Positions 44,561 through 53,059 of a DNA stretch of 64,000 nucleotides are shown one piece after another. This DNA comes from Azophilus sp965220835 (GTDB lineage: Bacteria; Pseudomonadota; Gammaproteobacteria; Pseudomonadales; Azotimanducaceae): the NCBI GenBank assembly GCA_965220835.1, contig OZ244842.1, positions 3,162,001 to 3,226,000 of the forward strand, in the 5' to 3' direction. A program made the position numbers and the translations under genes. Position 1 is the first letter of the stretch. The number at the start of each line of letters is the position of its first letter. The notes beneath the pieces are model-generated. The model made no database searches. It saw nothing but the letters and a program-made list of their open reading frames with translations, and was not told the DNA's origin.

Positions 44561-45403
44561 CTAGTTCGGCAGCACCGCATCCACGATGTCGGCCAAGGCG
44601 GCTTGCACCGTGCGGTCGTCGGACACGGCGGCCACCAAGGCGATGTCCGCAGCGCGGCGGGCTGCAATGCCGTTGCGGATGAGTTGGGCGGCGTAGATCA
44701 ACAGCCGCGTGCTCACCCCTTCCTCGAATCCATGCTCGCCGAGATTGCGCACCTTCTCGCCAATCACCGCTAGGCGTTCGGCCAGGGATTCGTCCACTTG
44801 CGCCTCCCGGGCGATGATCTCCGCCTCCCGCTCCCGCCCCGGATAGTCGAAGTCGAGGCTGACGAAGCGCTGCCGCGTGCTGTGCTTGAGATCCTTGAGG
44901 ATGCTCTGGTAGCCGGGGTTGTAGGAGATGACCAGCAGGAAGTCGCCATGCGCGGAGACCAGTTCGCCGGTCTTGTCGATGGGCAGGATGCGCCGGTGGT
45001 CGGTCAACGAGTGGATGAGCACGGTGGTGTCCTTGCGCGCCTCGACGATCTCATCGAGATAACAGATGGCGCCGGTGCGCACGGCGCGAGTCAAGGGGCC
45101 ATCGCTCCACAAGGTTTCATCGCCCTTCAGCAGGTAGCGCCCCACCAGATCGGTGGCGGTGAGGTCCTCGTGGCAGGAGATGGTGACCAAGGGCACGTCG
45201 AGGGCTTTGCGCCGCTGCCGGTAAAGCCGCCAGGCCATGTGCTCTATGAAGCGCGTCTTGCCGCAGCCGGTGGGCCCCTTCAGCAACACCGGCAGCCGAG
45301 CCGCATAGGCGGCCTCGAACAGCGCCGCTTCGTCGCCGATGGGCAGGTAAAACGGCTCTGATTCAAGGGTCGCGAAGTTGATGGCATCGATGGCCGCAGT
45401 CAT
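44561..45403 (-). CDS. CbbQ/NirQ/NorQ-type AAA+ ATPase
   Basis: A 280-residue MoxR-class ATPase. Walker A is GPTGCGKT (43-50), followed by SCHEDLTATDLVGRYLLKGDETLW, a hallmark of CbbQ/NorQ/GvpN proteins. Walker B is ICYLDEI and the sensor region SYNPGYQSILKDLKHSTRQRF. It forms hexamers that act with the VWA partner encoded directly downstream. ATG at 45403 is favoured over one at 45439. The pair is isolated from any recognisable client operon. Confidence 0.92.
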   Translation of the reverse strand: MTAAIDAINFATLESEPFYLPIGDEAALFEAAYAARLPVLLKGPTGCGKTRFIEHMAWRLYRQRRKALDVPLVTISCHEDLTATDLVGRYLLKGDETLWSDGPLTRAVRTGAICYLDEIVEARKDTTVLIHSLTDHRRILPIDKTGELVSAHGDFLLVISYNPGYQSILKDLKHSTRQRFVSLDFDYPGREREAEIIAREAQVDESLAERLAVIGEKVRNLGEHGFEEGVSTRLLIYAAQLIRNGIAARRAADIALVAAVSDDRTVQAALADIVDAVLPN

Positions 45404-45541
45404 GGGGCGAGCTTCCTTAGGGCATGAGCCGGCCACCATACTGAAAGCGGCGGCGGATTAACAAACGCTATGTCGCAGCGCAGCAATTCTCACATTGGCT
45501 TGTTGGTCAAGGTCCAAGTCGGTTTCGCTGTTCGAATCGAC

Positions 45542-45640
45542 GGCGGGACGCCCTCGAGCCGATCGCTGTGCGAGGCCGCGAACCTCCGATTTGCTTGATC
45601 CCGACGGGACCCCCCGGCTCGAGGGCGTCCCGCCCTCGCT
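45542..45640. repeat. REP-like palindrome pair (BIME-like)
   Basis: Perfect 20-base arms at 45542-45561 and 45615-45634 (GGCGGGACGCCCTCGAGCCG and its complement) enclose 53 bases. The right arm also contains the self-complementary 19-mer CGAGGGCGTCCCGCCCTCG (45620-45638), whose exact complement recurs at 49428-49446. It lies between the CbbQ gene and uppP in a 289-bp gap with no other feature. Confidence 0.8.
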
Positions 45641-45692
45641 GCGGGGAGCTTCGCTTGACGTAAGGGAAAGCCACAGTGAAAACCGCTGGTCG

Positions 45693-46493
45693 TCAGTGAA
45701 TGGACCATGACAGCAGCATGAAGAGCGTAGCGCCGAGCGCCAACCGGTAATAGACATAGGGCATCAAGCCCATGCGCTCAATCAGGGCAATGAACAAACG
45801 TATGCAGGCGTAGGCGCTAAGCCCCGCGATGGCGGCGCCGAGGGCCAAGTCCGGGAGTTGTACGCCCCGAGCGTCAGCGGGAAGTTCCATCCAAGCCATT
45901 AGGGCAGCACCGGTGATCGCGGGTATGGCAAGCAGGAAGGCGAACCGCGCGGCGGTGGGACGCGACAGACCGAGCAGCAGGGCGGCACTGATGGTGATGC
46001 CCGAGCGGGACACGCCGGGAACGATGGCGATGGCTTGGGCCATGCCGATCAGCAGCGCGTCGCCCCAGCCGAGCAGCTGGCGCTCGCCGCGCTGGCCGTT
46101 GGCCCACCAAAGCGCGAAGGCGAAGGTCACGGTGGCGGTGGCGATGACCCAGCCGTCGCGCAGCTCATTGGCCACCATATCGCGCAGGGCGAGCCCGCAC
46201 AGCGCCACGGGCAAGGTGGCGACGGCGATCTTGAGCAGCAGGTCGAGTTGCGCATCACGGTGCCCGTGACGCAAGCCGCCCCAAGCGCTGACGGCGAAGG
46301 CAGCGCAGTCCCGGCGGTAGTAGGCGACCACGGCGGCCAAGGAACCTAAATGGACGGCGATGTCGAAGGCCAAGCCTTGATCCGGCCAGCCGGTCAGTTC
46401 CGACGCCAGGATGAGGTGCGCGGCACTCGAAATGGGCAGGAATTCGGTGATGCCCTGCAACAGCGCCAAGGTGATTGTCTGCAGGCGGTCCAA
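45693..46493 (-). CDS. uppP: Undecaprenyl-diphosphate phosphatase
   Basis: A 266-residue integral membrane enzyme (BacA) that removes the terminal phosphate from undecaprenyl pyrophosphate, recycling the lipid carrier for peptidoglycan and LPS. Both signature blocks are present: QGITEFLPISSAAHL (13-27, catalytic E17) and PGVSRSG (159-165, with the catalytic Ser/Arg). About eight helices. It stands alone on its strand between the REP-like repeat and a 306-bp gap. It fits with the peptidoglycan genes 3-10 kb downstream. Confidence 0.96.
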   Translation of the reverse strand: MDRLQTITLALLQGITEFLPISSAAHLILASELTGWPDQGLAFDIAVHLGSLAAVVAYYRRDCAAFAVSAWGGLRHGHRDAQLDLLLKIAVATLPVALCGLALRDMVANELRDGWVIATATVTFAFALWWANGQRGERQLLGWGDALLIGMAQAIAIVPGVSRSGITISAALLLGLSRPTAARFAFLLAIPAITGAALMAWMELPADARGVQLPDLALGAAIAGLSAYACIRLFIALIERMGLMPYVYYRLALGATLFMLLSWSIH

Positions 46494-46799
46494 GAGCCGT
46501 GTTCATCAGCAAAGGAGCCGAATTATGGCCTAGGAGCCTGCTCCCTGGGAATCAGCGGCTGTAAGTCCGCTCCCACTCGACCCTTTGAACGTTTGATTTC
46601 GTCAAATGTAGCCGGATATTGACGTCAATCGTCCATCCAAAGGGATGCGTCGGCGCAAACCAGGGTTCGCATCGAACCTTCGCACTCGCGACTTCGCGCG
46701 GCGCAGGCTCCCGGCCGGGGGCGAGACCAAGCGGGCGATCGCATAGGCCGAATGTGTGACCAAGCGGGCGCTGGCTGGAATCAATGCTAAAGTCTCCCG
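46494..46799. other. Intergenic region, 306 bp, divergent promoters expected
   Basis: It lies between divergent uppP and the Lon-domain gene. No gene is supported. A TTGACGTCAA palindrome at 46618-46627 is the only notable motif; it could be a regulator site or chance. Confidence 0.35.
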
Positions 46800-47420
46800 A
46801 TGGCTGACTTGCGCGAAATTCCGCTGTTTCCGCTCGGCGTGGTGCTCTTTGAGGGCGGACGGCTGCCCTTGCGTATATTCGAGCCTCGCTACCTGGACAT
46901 GATCAGCGAACGGATGCGCAGCAACGGCCCGTTCGGCATCGTGCTGATTCGCAGCGGCGCGGAAGCGCGGGTGGACGATGATGCAACCGCCGGCGGCAAT
47001 TCGTCGGCACCGGAGATTTTCGAGGTGGGCACCGAGGCCCGGGTCGTGGACTTCAATGCGCTGGACGGCGGCTTGCTCGGCATCGTCGTGGAGGGGGGCT
47101 GCAAGTTCCGCATCCAAAAGACTTGGGAGCAGGACGATCACCTGCTTTGCGGCTTGGTCGAAATCCTGCCCCCAGAGCCTGGCGGGACGCTCGGCGAGGC
47201 CGACCAAGCCCTGATCGACATCCTCAAGGCGCTGCTCAAGCACCCGATGGTGGAGAAGCTCGGCTTGGAGGTCGATTTCGAGGACGCGGGCGCGGTCAGC
47301 CGGCAGCTTGCGGAGCTGCTGCCGGTGGAGCCGGAAATCAAGCAGTCCCTGCTGCAGTTGGGTTCCCCCAAGGAGCGCCTCAACGAACTGCGCCGATTGG
47401 TCACCCGTTTGCGGGGCTAG
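46800..47420 (+). CDS. Lon substrate-binding-domain protein
   Basis: A 206-residue protein made only of the Lon N-terminal (LonSB/PUA-like) domain. It starts REIPLFPLGVVLFEGGRLPLRIFEPRYLDM, the classic block of this domain, and its C-terminal helices include GSPKERLNELRRLVTRL. It has no ATPase or protease part. Such stand-alone proteins are widespread in proteobacteria with unknown function; substrate recognition or adaptor work is suspected. It lies 53 bp upstream of proA on the same strand. Confidence 0.9.
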   Translation: MADLREIPLFPLGVVLFEGGRLPLRIFEPRYLDMISERMRSNGPFGIVLIRSGAEARVDDDATAGGNSSAPEIFEVGTEARVVDFNALDGGLLGIVVEGGCKFRIQKTWEQDDHLLCGLVEILPPEPGGTLGEADQALIDILKALLKHPMVEKLGLEVDFEDAGAVSRQLAELLPVEPEIKQSLLQLGSPKERLNELRRLVTRLRG

Positions 47421-47473
47421 CTCCGCCCGAATAAACTGCCACCTTGCGCCAACCAACCGTCCAGCAAACCAAA

Positions 47474-48763
47474 ATGAGCAATTCAATGTCAGGCAACGGA
47501 CAGTCCGCCGTGCAGGCGGAGGTGCGCCAAATGGGCATCGCCGCCCGGCAGGCGTCGCGGGCCATGGCGGTGGCGGACTCGGCGCTAAAGGCCCGTGCGC
47601 TGGAAGCGACGGCGCGCCGTCTCGACGAGGCCAGGGCCACGCTCAAGGCCGCCAACGCCCGCGACATGGCGGCGGCTGAGCAGCGCGGCATCGACGCCGC
47701 ACTGCTCGACCGCCTTAAGCTCGATGACCGCGCCATCGACCGCATGATCGCCGGCGTCGGGGAGGTTGCGCAGCTGCCAGACCCGGTCGGCGAAGTCACC
47801 GACCTGCGTTACCGGCCCACCGGCATTCAGGTGGGCCGCATGCGCGTGCCGCTCGGGGTGATTGGCATCATCTACGAATCCCGCCCCAACGTCACGGTGG
47901 ATGCGGCGAGCCTTTGCTTGAAGAGTGGCAATGCCTGCATATTGCGGGGCGGTTCCGAGGCCATTGAATCCAACCGCGCCATCGCCGCCTGCATCACCGA
48001 TGCCCTGGAGGAGGCCGGTCTGCCCGCCGCCGCGGTGCAACTGGTGCACACGGTGGACCGGGCCGCGGTGGGCGCCCTGCTGCAGCTTGAGGACTGTGTC
48101 GACGTGATCGTGCCCCGCGGCGGCAAGGGCCTGATCGAACGCATATCGCGAGAATCGCGCATTCCCGTCATCAAGCATCTCGACGGCATCTGCCATGTGT
48201 ACATTGACGGCGCGGCGGATGCGGAGATGGCCATGTCCATCGCCTACAACTCCAAGACCGAGAAATACGCGGTCTGCAATGCCTTGGAAACGCTGCTGGT
48301 GGCGCAGGACATTGCCGAGGCGGTGCTGCCTGGCTTGGGCCAACGCTTTGGCCAGGCCGGCGTGGAACTGCGTGGCTGCGAACGGTCACGGGGCTGGTTG
48401 CCGGATGCCCAGGCGGCCACGGAGGCGGACTGGAGCGCGGAGTATTTGGCGCCGGTGCTTGCCGTGCGCGTGGTCGATGGCATCGACCAGGCCATTGAGC
48501 ACATCAACCGCTACGGGTCCCAGCACACCGACGTAATCGTCAGCAACGACTACGGCAAGACCCGCCGGTTCATCACGGAAGTGGACTCGGCCTCGGTGAT
48601 GGTCAACGCCAGCACCCAGTTCGCCGATGGCATGGAGTACGGCCTGGGCGCCGAAATCGGCATCTCCACCGACAAGCTGCACGCCCGCGGCCCGGTGGGC
48701 CTGAACGGCTTGACCACGGAAAAGTACGTCGTCTTCGGCAGTGGGGAGATCCGGCACCGTTGA
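47474..48763 (+). CDS. proA: Gamma-glutamyl phosphate reductase
   Basis: A 429-residue aldehyde-dehydrogenase-fold enzyme that reduces gamma-glutamyl phosphate with NADPH to glutamate semialdehyde in proline synthesis. Landmarks are IGIIYESRPNVTVDAASLCLKSGN, the catalytic Cys C268 in EKYAVCNALETLL, and the terminal GPVGLNGLTTEKYVV. Several Met codons are possible at the start (47444, 47474, 47486); 47474 gives the usual length. Its TGA overlaps the nadD TTG. The proB kinase is not in the window. proA-nadD is a recurrent proteobacterial pairing. Confidence 0.96.
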   Translation: MSNSMSGNGQSAVQAEVRQMGIAARQASRAMAVADSALKARALEATARRLDEARATLKAANARDMAAAEQRGIDAALLDRLKLDDRAIDRMIAGVGEVAQLPDPVGEVTDLRYRPTGIQVGRMRVPLGVIGIIYESRPNVTVDAASLCLKSGNACILRGGSEAIESNRAIAACITDALEEAGLPAAAVQLVHTVDRAAVGALLQLEDCVDVIVPRGGKGLIERISRESRIPVIKHLDGICHVYIDGAADAEMAMSIAYNSKTEKYAVCNALETLLVAQDIAEAVLPGLGQRFGQAGVELRGCERSRGWLPDAQAATEADWSAEYLAPVLAVRVVDGIDQAIEHINRYGSQHTDVIVSNDYGKTRRFITEVDSASVMVNASTQFADGMEYGLGAEIGISTDKLHARGPVGLNGLTTEKYVVFGSGEIRHR

Positions 48764-49389
48764 TCGCTTTTCTGGGCGGCACCTTCGACCCGGTCCACAA
48801 CGGCCACCTGCATGCCGCTCGAGTGGCGGCCCAAGCCCTCGCCTGCCCCGTGCGCCTGGTGCTGTCCGCCCAACCGCCGCACCGCGCAGAGCCTCTGGCC
48901 AGCGCAGAGCGACGGTGGGCGATGCTGGAACTGGCCTGCGCCGCCGAATCCGGGCTGGATGGGGATGATGTTGAACTGCGGCGCGATGGGCCAAGCTACA
49001 CCGTCGATACGCTGGCGGCGCTGCGGCTGCGCCACGGCGATGCGCCCTTAAGCTGGATCATTGGCACTGATGCCTTCAACGAGATTCACACTTGGCGCCG
49101 GTGGCGGGAAGTGCTGGACCTTTGCCATCTGCTGGTGTTGCCGAGGCCCGGTGCGAAACTCGAAGGCGCGGCGCTCAAGCTCCATCTTGAACATCGCTGC
49201 CCAGACTTTGAGCGGCGACCCGCAGGCGGCATCCGCCTGCTCGATGAGGCCATGCCGCCGATATCCGCCTCGGCGGTTCGCGCCTTGATCGCCGCCGGGG
49301 GCGATGCCAGCCATTTGCTCCCGAAAGGGGTGTGCGCCTATATTAAGCAGCATGGGTTGTATGCACGAAGCAAATGGCCTGTCCGTTAG
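48760..49389 (+). CDS. nadD: Nicotinate-nucleotide adenylyltransferase
   Basis: A 209-residue enzyme that makes nicotinate adenine dinucleotide from NaMN and ATP in NAD synthesis. The start is TTG at 48760, overlapping the proA stop as TTGA; no ATG fits, since the family motif FLGGTFDPVHNGHL begins at residue 4 (HxGH 13-16). The second signature PPISASAVRALIAAG is near the C terminus. Translation is probably coupled to proA. Followed by a REP-like sequence and then rsfS. Confidence 0.94.
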   Translation: MIAFLGGTFDPVHNGHLHAARVAAQALACPVRLVLSAQPPHRAEPLASAERRWAMLELACAAESGLDGDDVELRRDGPSYTVDTLAALRLRHGDAPLSWIIGTDAFNEIHTWRRWREVLDLCHLLVLPRPGAKLEGAALKLHLEHRCPDFERRPAGGIRLLDEAMPPISASAVRALIAAGGDASHLLPKGVCAYIKQHGLYARSKWPVR

Positions 49390-49427
49390 TGACTCAGCTA
49401 GAATTCATGCATTACATGATTCCCAAT

Positions 49428-49446
49428 CGAGGGCGGGACGCCCTCG
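49428..49446. repeat. Single REP-like 19-mer
   Basis: CGAGGGCGGGACGCCCTCG is self-complementary except for its GGGAC centre and is the exact complement of the sequence at 45620-45638. It sits in the nadD-rsfS gap, the usual kind of site for REP elements. Confidence 0.75.
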
Positions 49447-49513
49447 GTCCAGGGAGCCTGCGCCCCTTGACGCTTCGTAGGCGGCTTATGGGCGGCATCT
49501 TCTGGAGGGATGC

Positions 49514-49861
49514 GTGACGCCGCAGGGGCTGCGCGACGCCATCGTTGGGGCACTGGACGATCTCAAGGGCCGCGAGATCGTGGCCCTCGACGTGACCGGC
49601 CTGACGGACTTGACCGACTTCATGGTGATCGCCACCGGCGGCTCCAACCGCCATGTGAAAGCCCTCGTGGACCAAGTGGTGGAAGCCGCCAAGACCACCG
49701 GCGCTTCGCTCTTGGGCATAGAGGGGCGGGAAACCCATCAGTGGGTGCTGGTCGATCTGGGCGATGTGGTGGTGCACGTGATGCAGGCAGCAGCCCGGGA
49801 GTTCTACGACATGGAGCGCCTGTGGCAACCCCTGCCCATTGACTCCAACACCACCCTGTGA
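49514..49861 (+). CDS. rsfS: Ribosomal silencing factor RsfS
   Basis: A 115-residue protein that binds ribosomal protein uL14 and blocks subunit joining during starvation. It shows the family core GREIVALDVTGLTDLTDFMVIATGGSNRHVKAL and GIEGRETHQWVLVDLGDVVVHVM. The start is GTG at 49514 with GGAGGG upstream. In most gammaproteobacteria rlmH (rRNA methyltransferase) lies between rsfS and mrdA. Here mrdA starts 9 bp downstream, so rlmH has been lost from this place. Confidence 0.94.
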   Translation: MTPQGLRDAIVGALDDLKGREIVALDVTGLTDLTDFMVIATGGSNRHVKALVDQVVEAAKTTGASLLGIEGRETHQWVLVDLGDVVVHVMQAAAREFYDMERLWQPLPIDSNTTL

Positions 49862-49870
49862 GCGGTTCCG

Positions 49871-51868
49871 ATGACGTCCGGCATGATGATCAAGGACAAA
49901 CGCTCGGAACTGCGCATGTTCATGCGCCGAGCCCGCTTGCTATTCGCCATGGCGATGGTGCTGACGCTCGTTCTGGTGGCCAGGATGCTCCATCTGCAGG
50001 TCTTGCAGCACGAGCACTACGAGACCCGCTCCGAGCAAAACCGCATGCAGATGGTGCCCGTGCCGCCGGTTCGGGGGCTCATCTTCGACCGCCGGGGCGA
50101 ATTGCTGGCCGGAAACCGCCCCATTTTCAACCTGGCGCTGGTCCGCGAACGCATCGAAGACCTCGACGGTCTCATTGAGGCGCTAGCCGCCGTCATCCCC
50201 ATCAGCGCCGAAGAGTTTACGGACTTTCAGGAGCGCCTGAAGCGCACCCGGCGGCCCTTTGAACCGGTGGTCCTCAAGTTCGCCCTCACCGATGAGGAAG
50301 TCGCCGCCTTGGCGGTTGATCGGCATCGTTTCCTAGGCGCTGAAATCAGGGTCGAGATCGTGCGCCACTACCCCTACGGCGCACTCGCCGCCCATGCCAT
50401 CGGTTCGGTGCGCCGCATCACCAAGGAAGACTTGGACGCCGTGGACCGCGCCCGCTACAGCCGCACCAACTTCATCGGCAAACGCGGCATCGAGCGGTTC
50501 TATGAAAACTCGCTGCATGGCCAGGTCGGCACCCAGTGGGTGGAGACCGACGCCTTTGGACGGGTGCGCCGCACCCTGGACGTCGACCCCACTGCCGTTG
50601 GCCGCAATTTGCGGCTGCACCTGGACATCGGCTTGCAGGCGGTTGCCGATGAGGCGCTGGGAGAGCGGCGCGGCGCAGTGGTCGCCATGGACCCGCGGTC
50701 GGGTGGCGTGCTCGCCTTGGTCAGCAAGCCGAGCTATGACCCGAACGTCTTCGTCACTGGCATCGACGCCAAGCAGTACGCCGCCTTGGTGGGCTCCAGG
50801 GACAAGCCCCTCGTGAACCGCGCCGTCAATGGCCAGTATGCGCCCGGCTCCACCATCAAGCCCGTGCTCGGCTTGGCGGGCCTGACCCATGGCGTGGTGG
50901 ATTGGGAGGAGCAGATTAACGACCCTGGCTGGTTTCGGCTGCCGGGGCAAAGTCGCCTCTATCGCGACTGGAACTGGACCCCCAACAACCCGGGTGGGCA
51001 GGGCATCGTCGATCTCAACCGCGCCATCTACCGTTCATCGAACATCTTCTTCTACACCTTGGGTCACCGCATGGAGACCAACCAACTCGCGGGCTTCATG
51101 CGCCAATTTGGCTACGGGGAAGTCACTTCGGTGGACATTGATGGCGCCGCCGCCGGGCTGGTGCCGGACCCGGCATGGAAACGGCACGCCAAGGGCGAGC
51201 CCTGGTACCCCGGCGACAACGTCAACATGGGCATCGGCCAAGGGGACTTGCTGGTCACGCCGATGCAGGCGGCGGCCGCCGCTGCCATCCTAGCCAACCG
51301 GGGCAAGCGCGTGCGGCCGCGCCTGCTGCTGGCCAGCGAGGTGCCATCGCTTGAGGACGACCTGGCGCCCCTGCCGCCCGTGGTTGGGCCCTCCGCCGAC
51401 GATTGGGAGCGGATGGTGGACGCGATGGAGGACGTCGTGCACCGCGGCGACCTGGGCTACCGGCAAAACGGCACGGCTTGGTACCACATTGGGCAGGACA
51501 TCGACTACCGGATGGCGGGCAAGTCCGGCACCGCCCAAGTGGTGGAGATCAAGCAGGGCCAGGCCTACGACGAGGACGAACTCGATGAGTACAACCAGAA
51601 GCACGCTTGGTTCATCGCCTTCGCCCCGGCGGATGATCCGGTCATAGCAGTCAGCGTGCTGGTCGAAAACGGCGGTGGCGGCAGTTCCGTCGCGGCACCG
51701 GTGGTCCGCAAGGTGCTCGATGCCTACCTCTCCGAAGACTCTTCCGCAGCCAATGAGCAGCTGGCCGGACTCTTCGGCGACACCCAAGCAAGCAACGGCC
51801 TTGGAGACCCGCCCCCGGCAACCCATCTGGCTTGGACGAGCCCGCCGGGAGACCCGGTGAACCAATGA
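49871..51868 (+). CDS. mrdA: Penicillin-binding protein 2 (elongation transpeptidase)
   Basis: A 665-residue class B PBP that crosslinks peptidoglycan in the rod-elongation complex with RodA. One N-terminal helix (about 24-41) is followed by the pedestal domain starting PVPPVRGLIFDRRGELLAGN. The transpeptidase site has S327-T-I-K330, SSN in YRSSNIFF and KSGT (551-554). Met codons at 1, 5 and 6 make the exact start uncertain. The stop overlaps rodA (ATGA). The C-terminal 40 residues are a polar extension. Confidence 0.96.
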   Translation: MTSGMMIKDKRSELRMFMRRARLLFAMAMVLTLVLVARMLHLQVLQHEHYETRSEQNRMQMVPVPPVRGLIFDRRGELLAGNRPIFNLALVRERIEDLDGLIEALAAVIPISAEEFTDFQERLKRTRRPFEPVVLKFALTDEEVAALAVDRHRFLGAEIRVEIVRHYPYGALAAHAIGSVRRITKEDLDAVDRARYSRTNFIGKRGIERFYENSLHGQVGTQWVETDAFGRVRRTLDVDPTAVGRNLRLHLDIGLQAVADEALGERRGAVVAMDPRSGGVLALVSKPSYDPNVFVTGIDAKQYAALVGSRDKPLVNRAVNGQYAPGSTIKPVLGLAGLTHGVVDWEEQINDPGWFRLPGQSRLYRDWNWTPNNPGGQGIVDLNRAIYRSSNIFFYTLGHRMETNQLAGFMRQFGYGEVTSVDIDGAAAGLVPDPAWKRHAKGEPWYPGDNVNMGIGQGDLLVTPMQAAAAAAILANRGKRVRPRLLLASEVPSLEDDLAPLPPVVGPSADDWERMVDAMEDVVHRGDLGYRQNGTAWYHIGQDIDYRMAGKSGTAQVVEIKQGQAYDEDELDEYNQKHAWFIAFAPADDPVIAVSVLVENGGGGSSVAAPVVRKVLDAYLSEDSSAANEQLAGLFGDTQASNGLGDPPPATHLAWTSPPGDPVNQ

Positions 51869-52992
51869 GCGAGCCGGAGTTCGTCCGCAGCCTGCCGCGG
51901 CACAGCGGCTTGGTCTCCCGCGCCGGGCTGCGCCGGCTGCATCTGGACCCAATCCTCTGGGTGTTGCTGATCGCGGTCATCCTGTACGGCTTGGTCATGC
52001 TGTACAGCGCCGTTGAACGGGACATGGACATCGTGGGCGGGCAGATTGCGCGCGTGTGCTTGGCGCTGGTGTTGATGGCGCTGGCGGCGCAGGTGCATCC
52101 GTCCCGGTATTTGCGCTGGGCGCCCGGCCTGTATCTGGTGGGCGTGATGCTGTTGGTGGCCGTGCTGCTGGTGGGCGTCACCGTGAAGGGCTCCCAACGT
52201 TGGCTTGAAGTGCCCGGCGTGGTGCGCTTTCAGCCGTCGGAATTGATGAAGATCGCCTTGCCGCTGATGATTGCGTGGTACTTCCATGCCCGGCCGCTGC
52301 CGCCAACCTTCAAGGACCTGCTGATAGTGGCCGCCCTCATTGGGCTGCCAGTGGTGTTGATCGTGCTGGAACCCGATCTCGGCACTGGCATCCTGGCATT
52401 GGTGGGCGGATTGACCGTGGTCTTTTTGGCGGGCCTGTCCTGGCGCTGGATGCTCTACGGCTTGCTGGCCGTGGTGACGATGGCGCCGGCGCTTTGGTTG
52501 GCCCTGCAGCCCTACCAGCAACAGCGCATACTGACTTTGTTCAATCCTGAGCAAGACCCCTTGGGCGCGGGCTGGAACATCATCCAATCCACCACTGCCT
52601 TGGGTTCGGGCGGGCTGTTCGGCAAAGGGCTGCACGACGGCACCCAGAGCCAGCTGAAATTTCTGCCGGAAAGCCATACGGATTTCATCGTGGCGGTCAT
52701 TGGGGAGGAATTGGGCTTTGCTGGGGTGGCTGCATTGCTGATACTGTATGTGCTGATCGTGGCCCGTGGGCTGGTTATCGCCGCGCAGTCGAAGGACACC
52801 TTTGGCCGATTGGCAGCGAGTTCCCTAACGATGGTGTTTTTCGTTTACCTGTTCGCCAACATTGCGATGGTGGCGGGCCTTTTGCCGGTGGTGGGCCTGC
52901 CCCTGCCGCTGGTGAGCTACGGCGGCACTTCGGCCATCACCCTGTTGTTGGGCTTTGGCATTATCATGTCCATTTACAGCCACCGGTCATGA
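51865..52992 (+). CDS. rodA: Rod shape-determining glycosyltransferase RodA
   Basis: A 375-residue SEDS-family peptidoglycan polymerase with about ten helices. LQPYQQQRILTLFNPEQDPLGAGWNIIQS and FLPESHTDFIVAVIGEELGF are signature SEDS segments, including the catalytic-loop Asp region. The ATG at 51865 overlaps the mrdA stop, showing translational coupling of the RodA-PBP2 pair. An upstream start at 51832 lies inside mrdA and is rejected. mltB follows 67 bp later. Confidence 0.96.
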   Translation: MSEPEFVRSLPRHSGLVSRAGLRRLHLDPILWVLLIAVILYGLVMLYSAVERDMDIVGGQIARVCLALVLMALAAQVHPSRYLRWAPGLYLVGVMLLVAVLLVGVTVKGSQRWLEVPGVVRFQPSELMKIALPLMIAWYFHARPLPPTFKDLLIVAALIGLPVVLIVLEPDLGTGILALVGGLTVVFLAGLSWRWMLYGLLAVVTMAPALWLALQPYQQQRILTLFNPEQDPLGAGWNIIQSTTALGSGGLFGKGLHDGTQSQLKFLPESHTDFIVAVIGEELGFAGVAALLILYVLIVARGLVIAAQSKDTFGRLAASSLTMVFFVYLFANIAMVAGLLPVVGLPLPLVSYGGTSAITLLLGFGIIMSIYSHRS

Positions 52993-53059
52993 CGGGCCGG
53001 ACGCAGACCTTGCTTCGGCATCCGCTCCCACTAACGGGGGCGCTGGCTTGAGGGAAATC

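Noticed and set aside
43291..44682. A 463-codon open frame on the + strand
   Set aside because: Antisense to the VWA protein, which has an intact MIDAS and a functional partner gene.
45520..45545. TGTTCGAATCG resembling a tRNA T-arm
   Set aside because: No acceptor stem, anticodon arm or other tRNA parts fit around it. No tRNA genes were found in the window.
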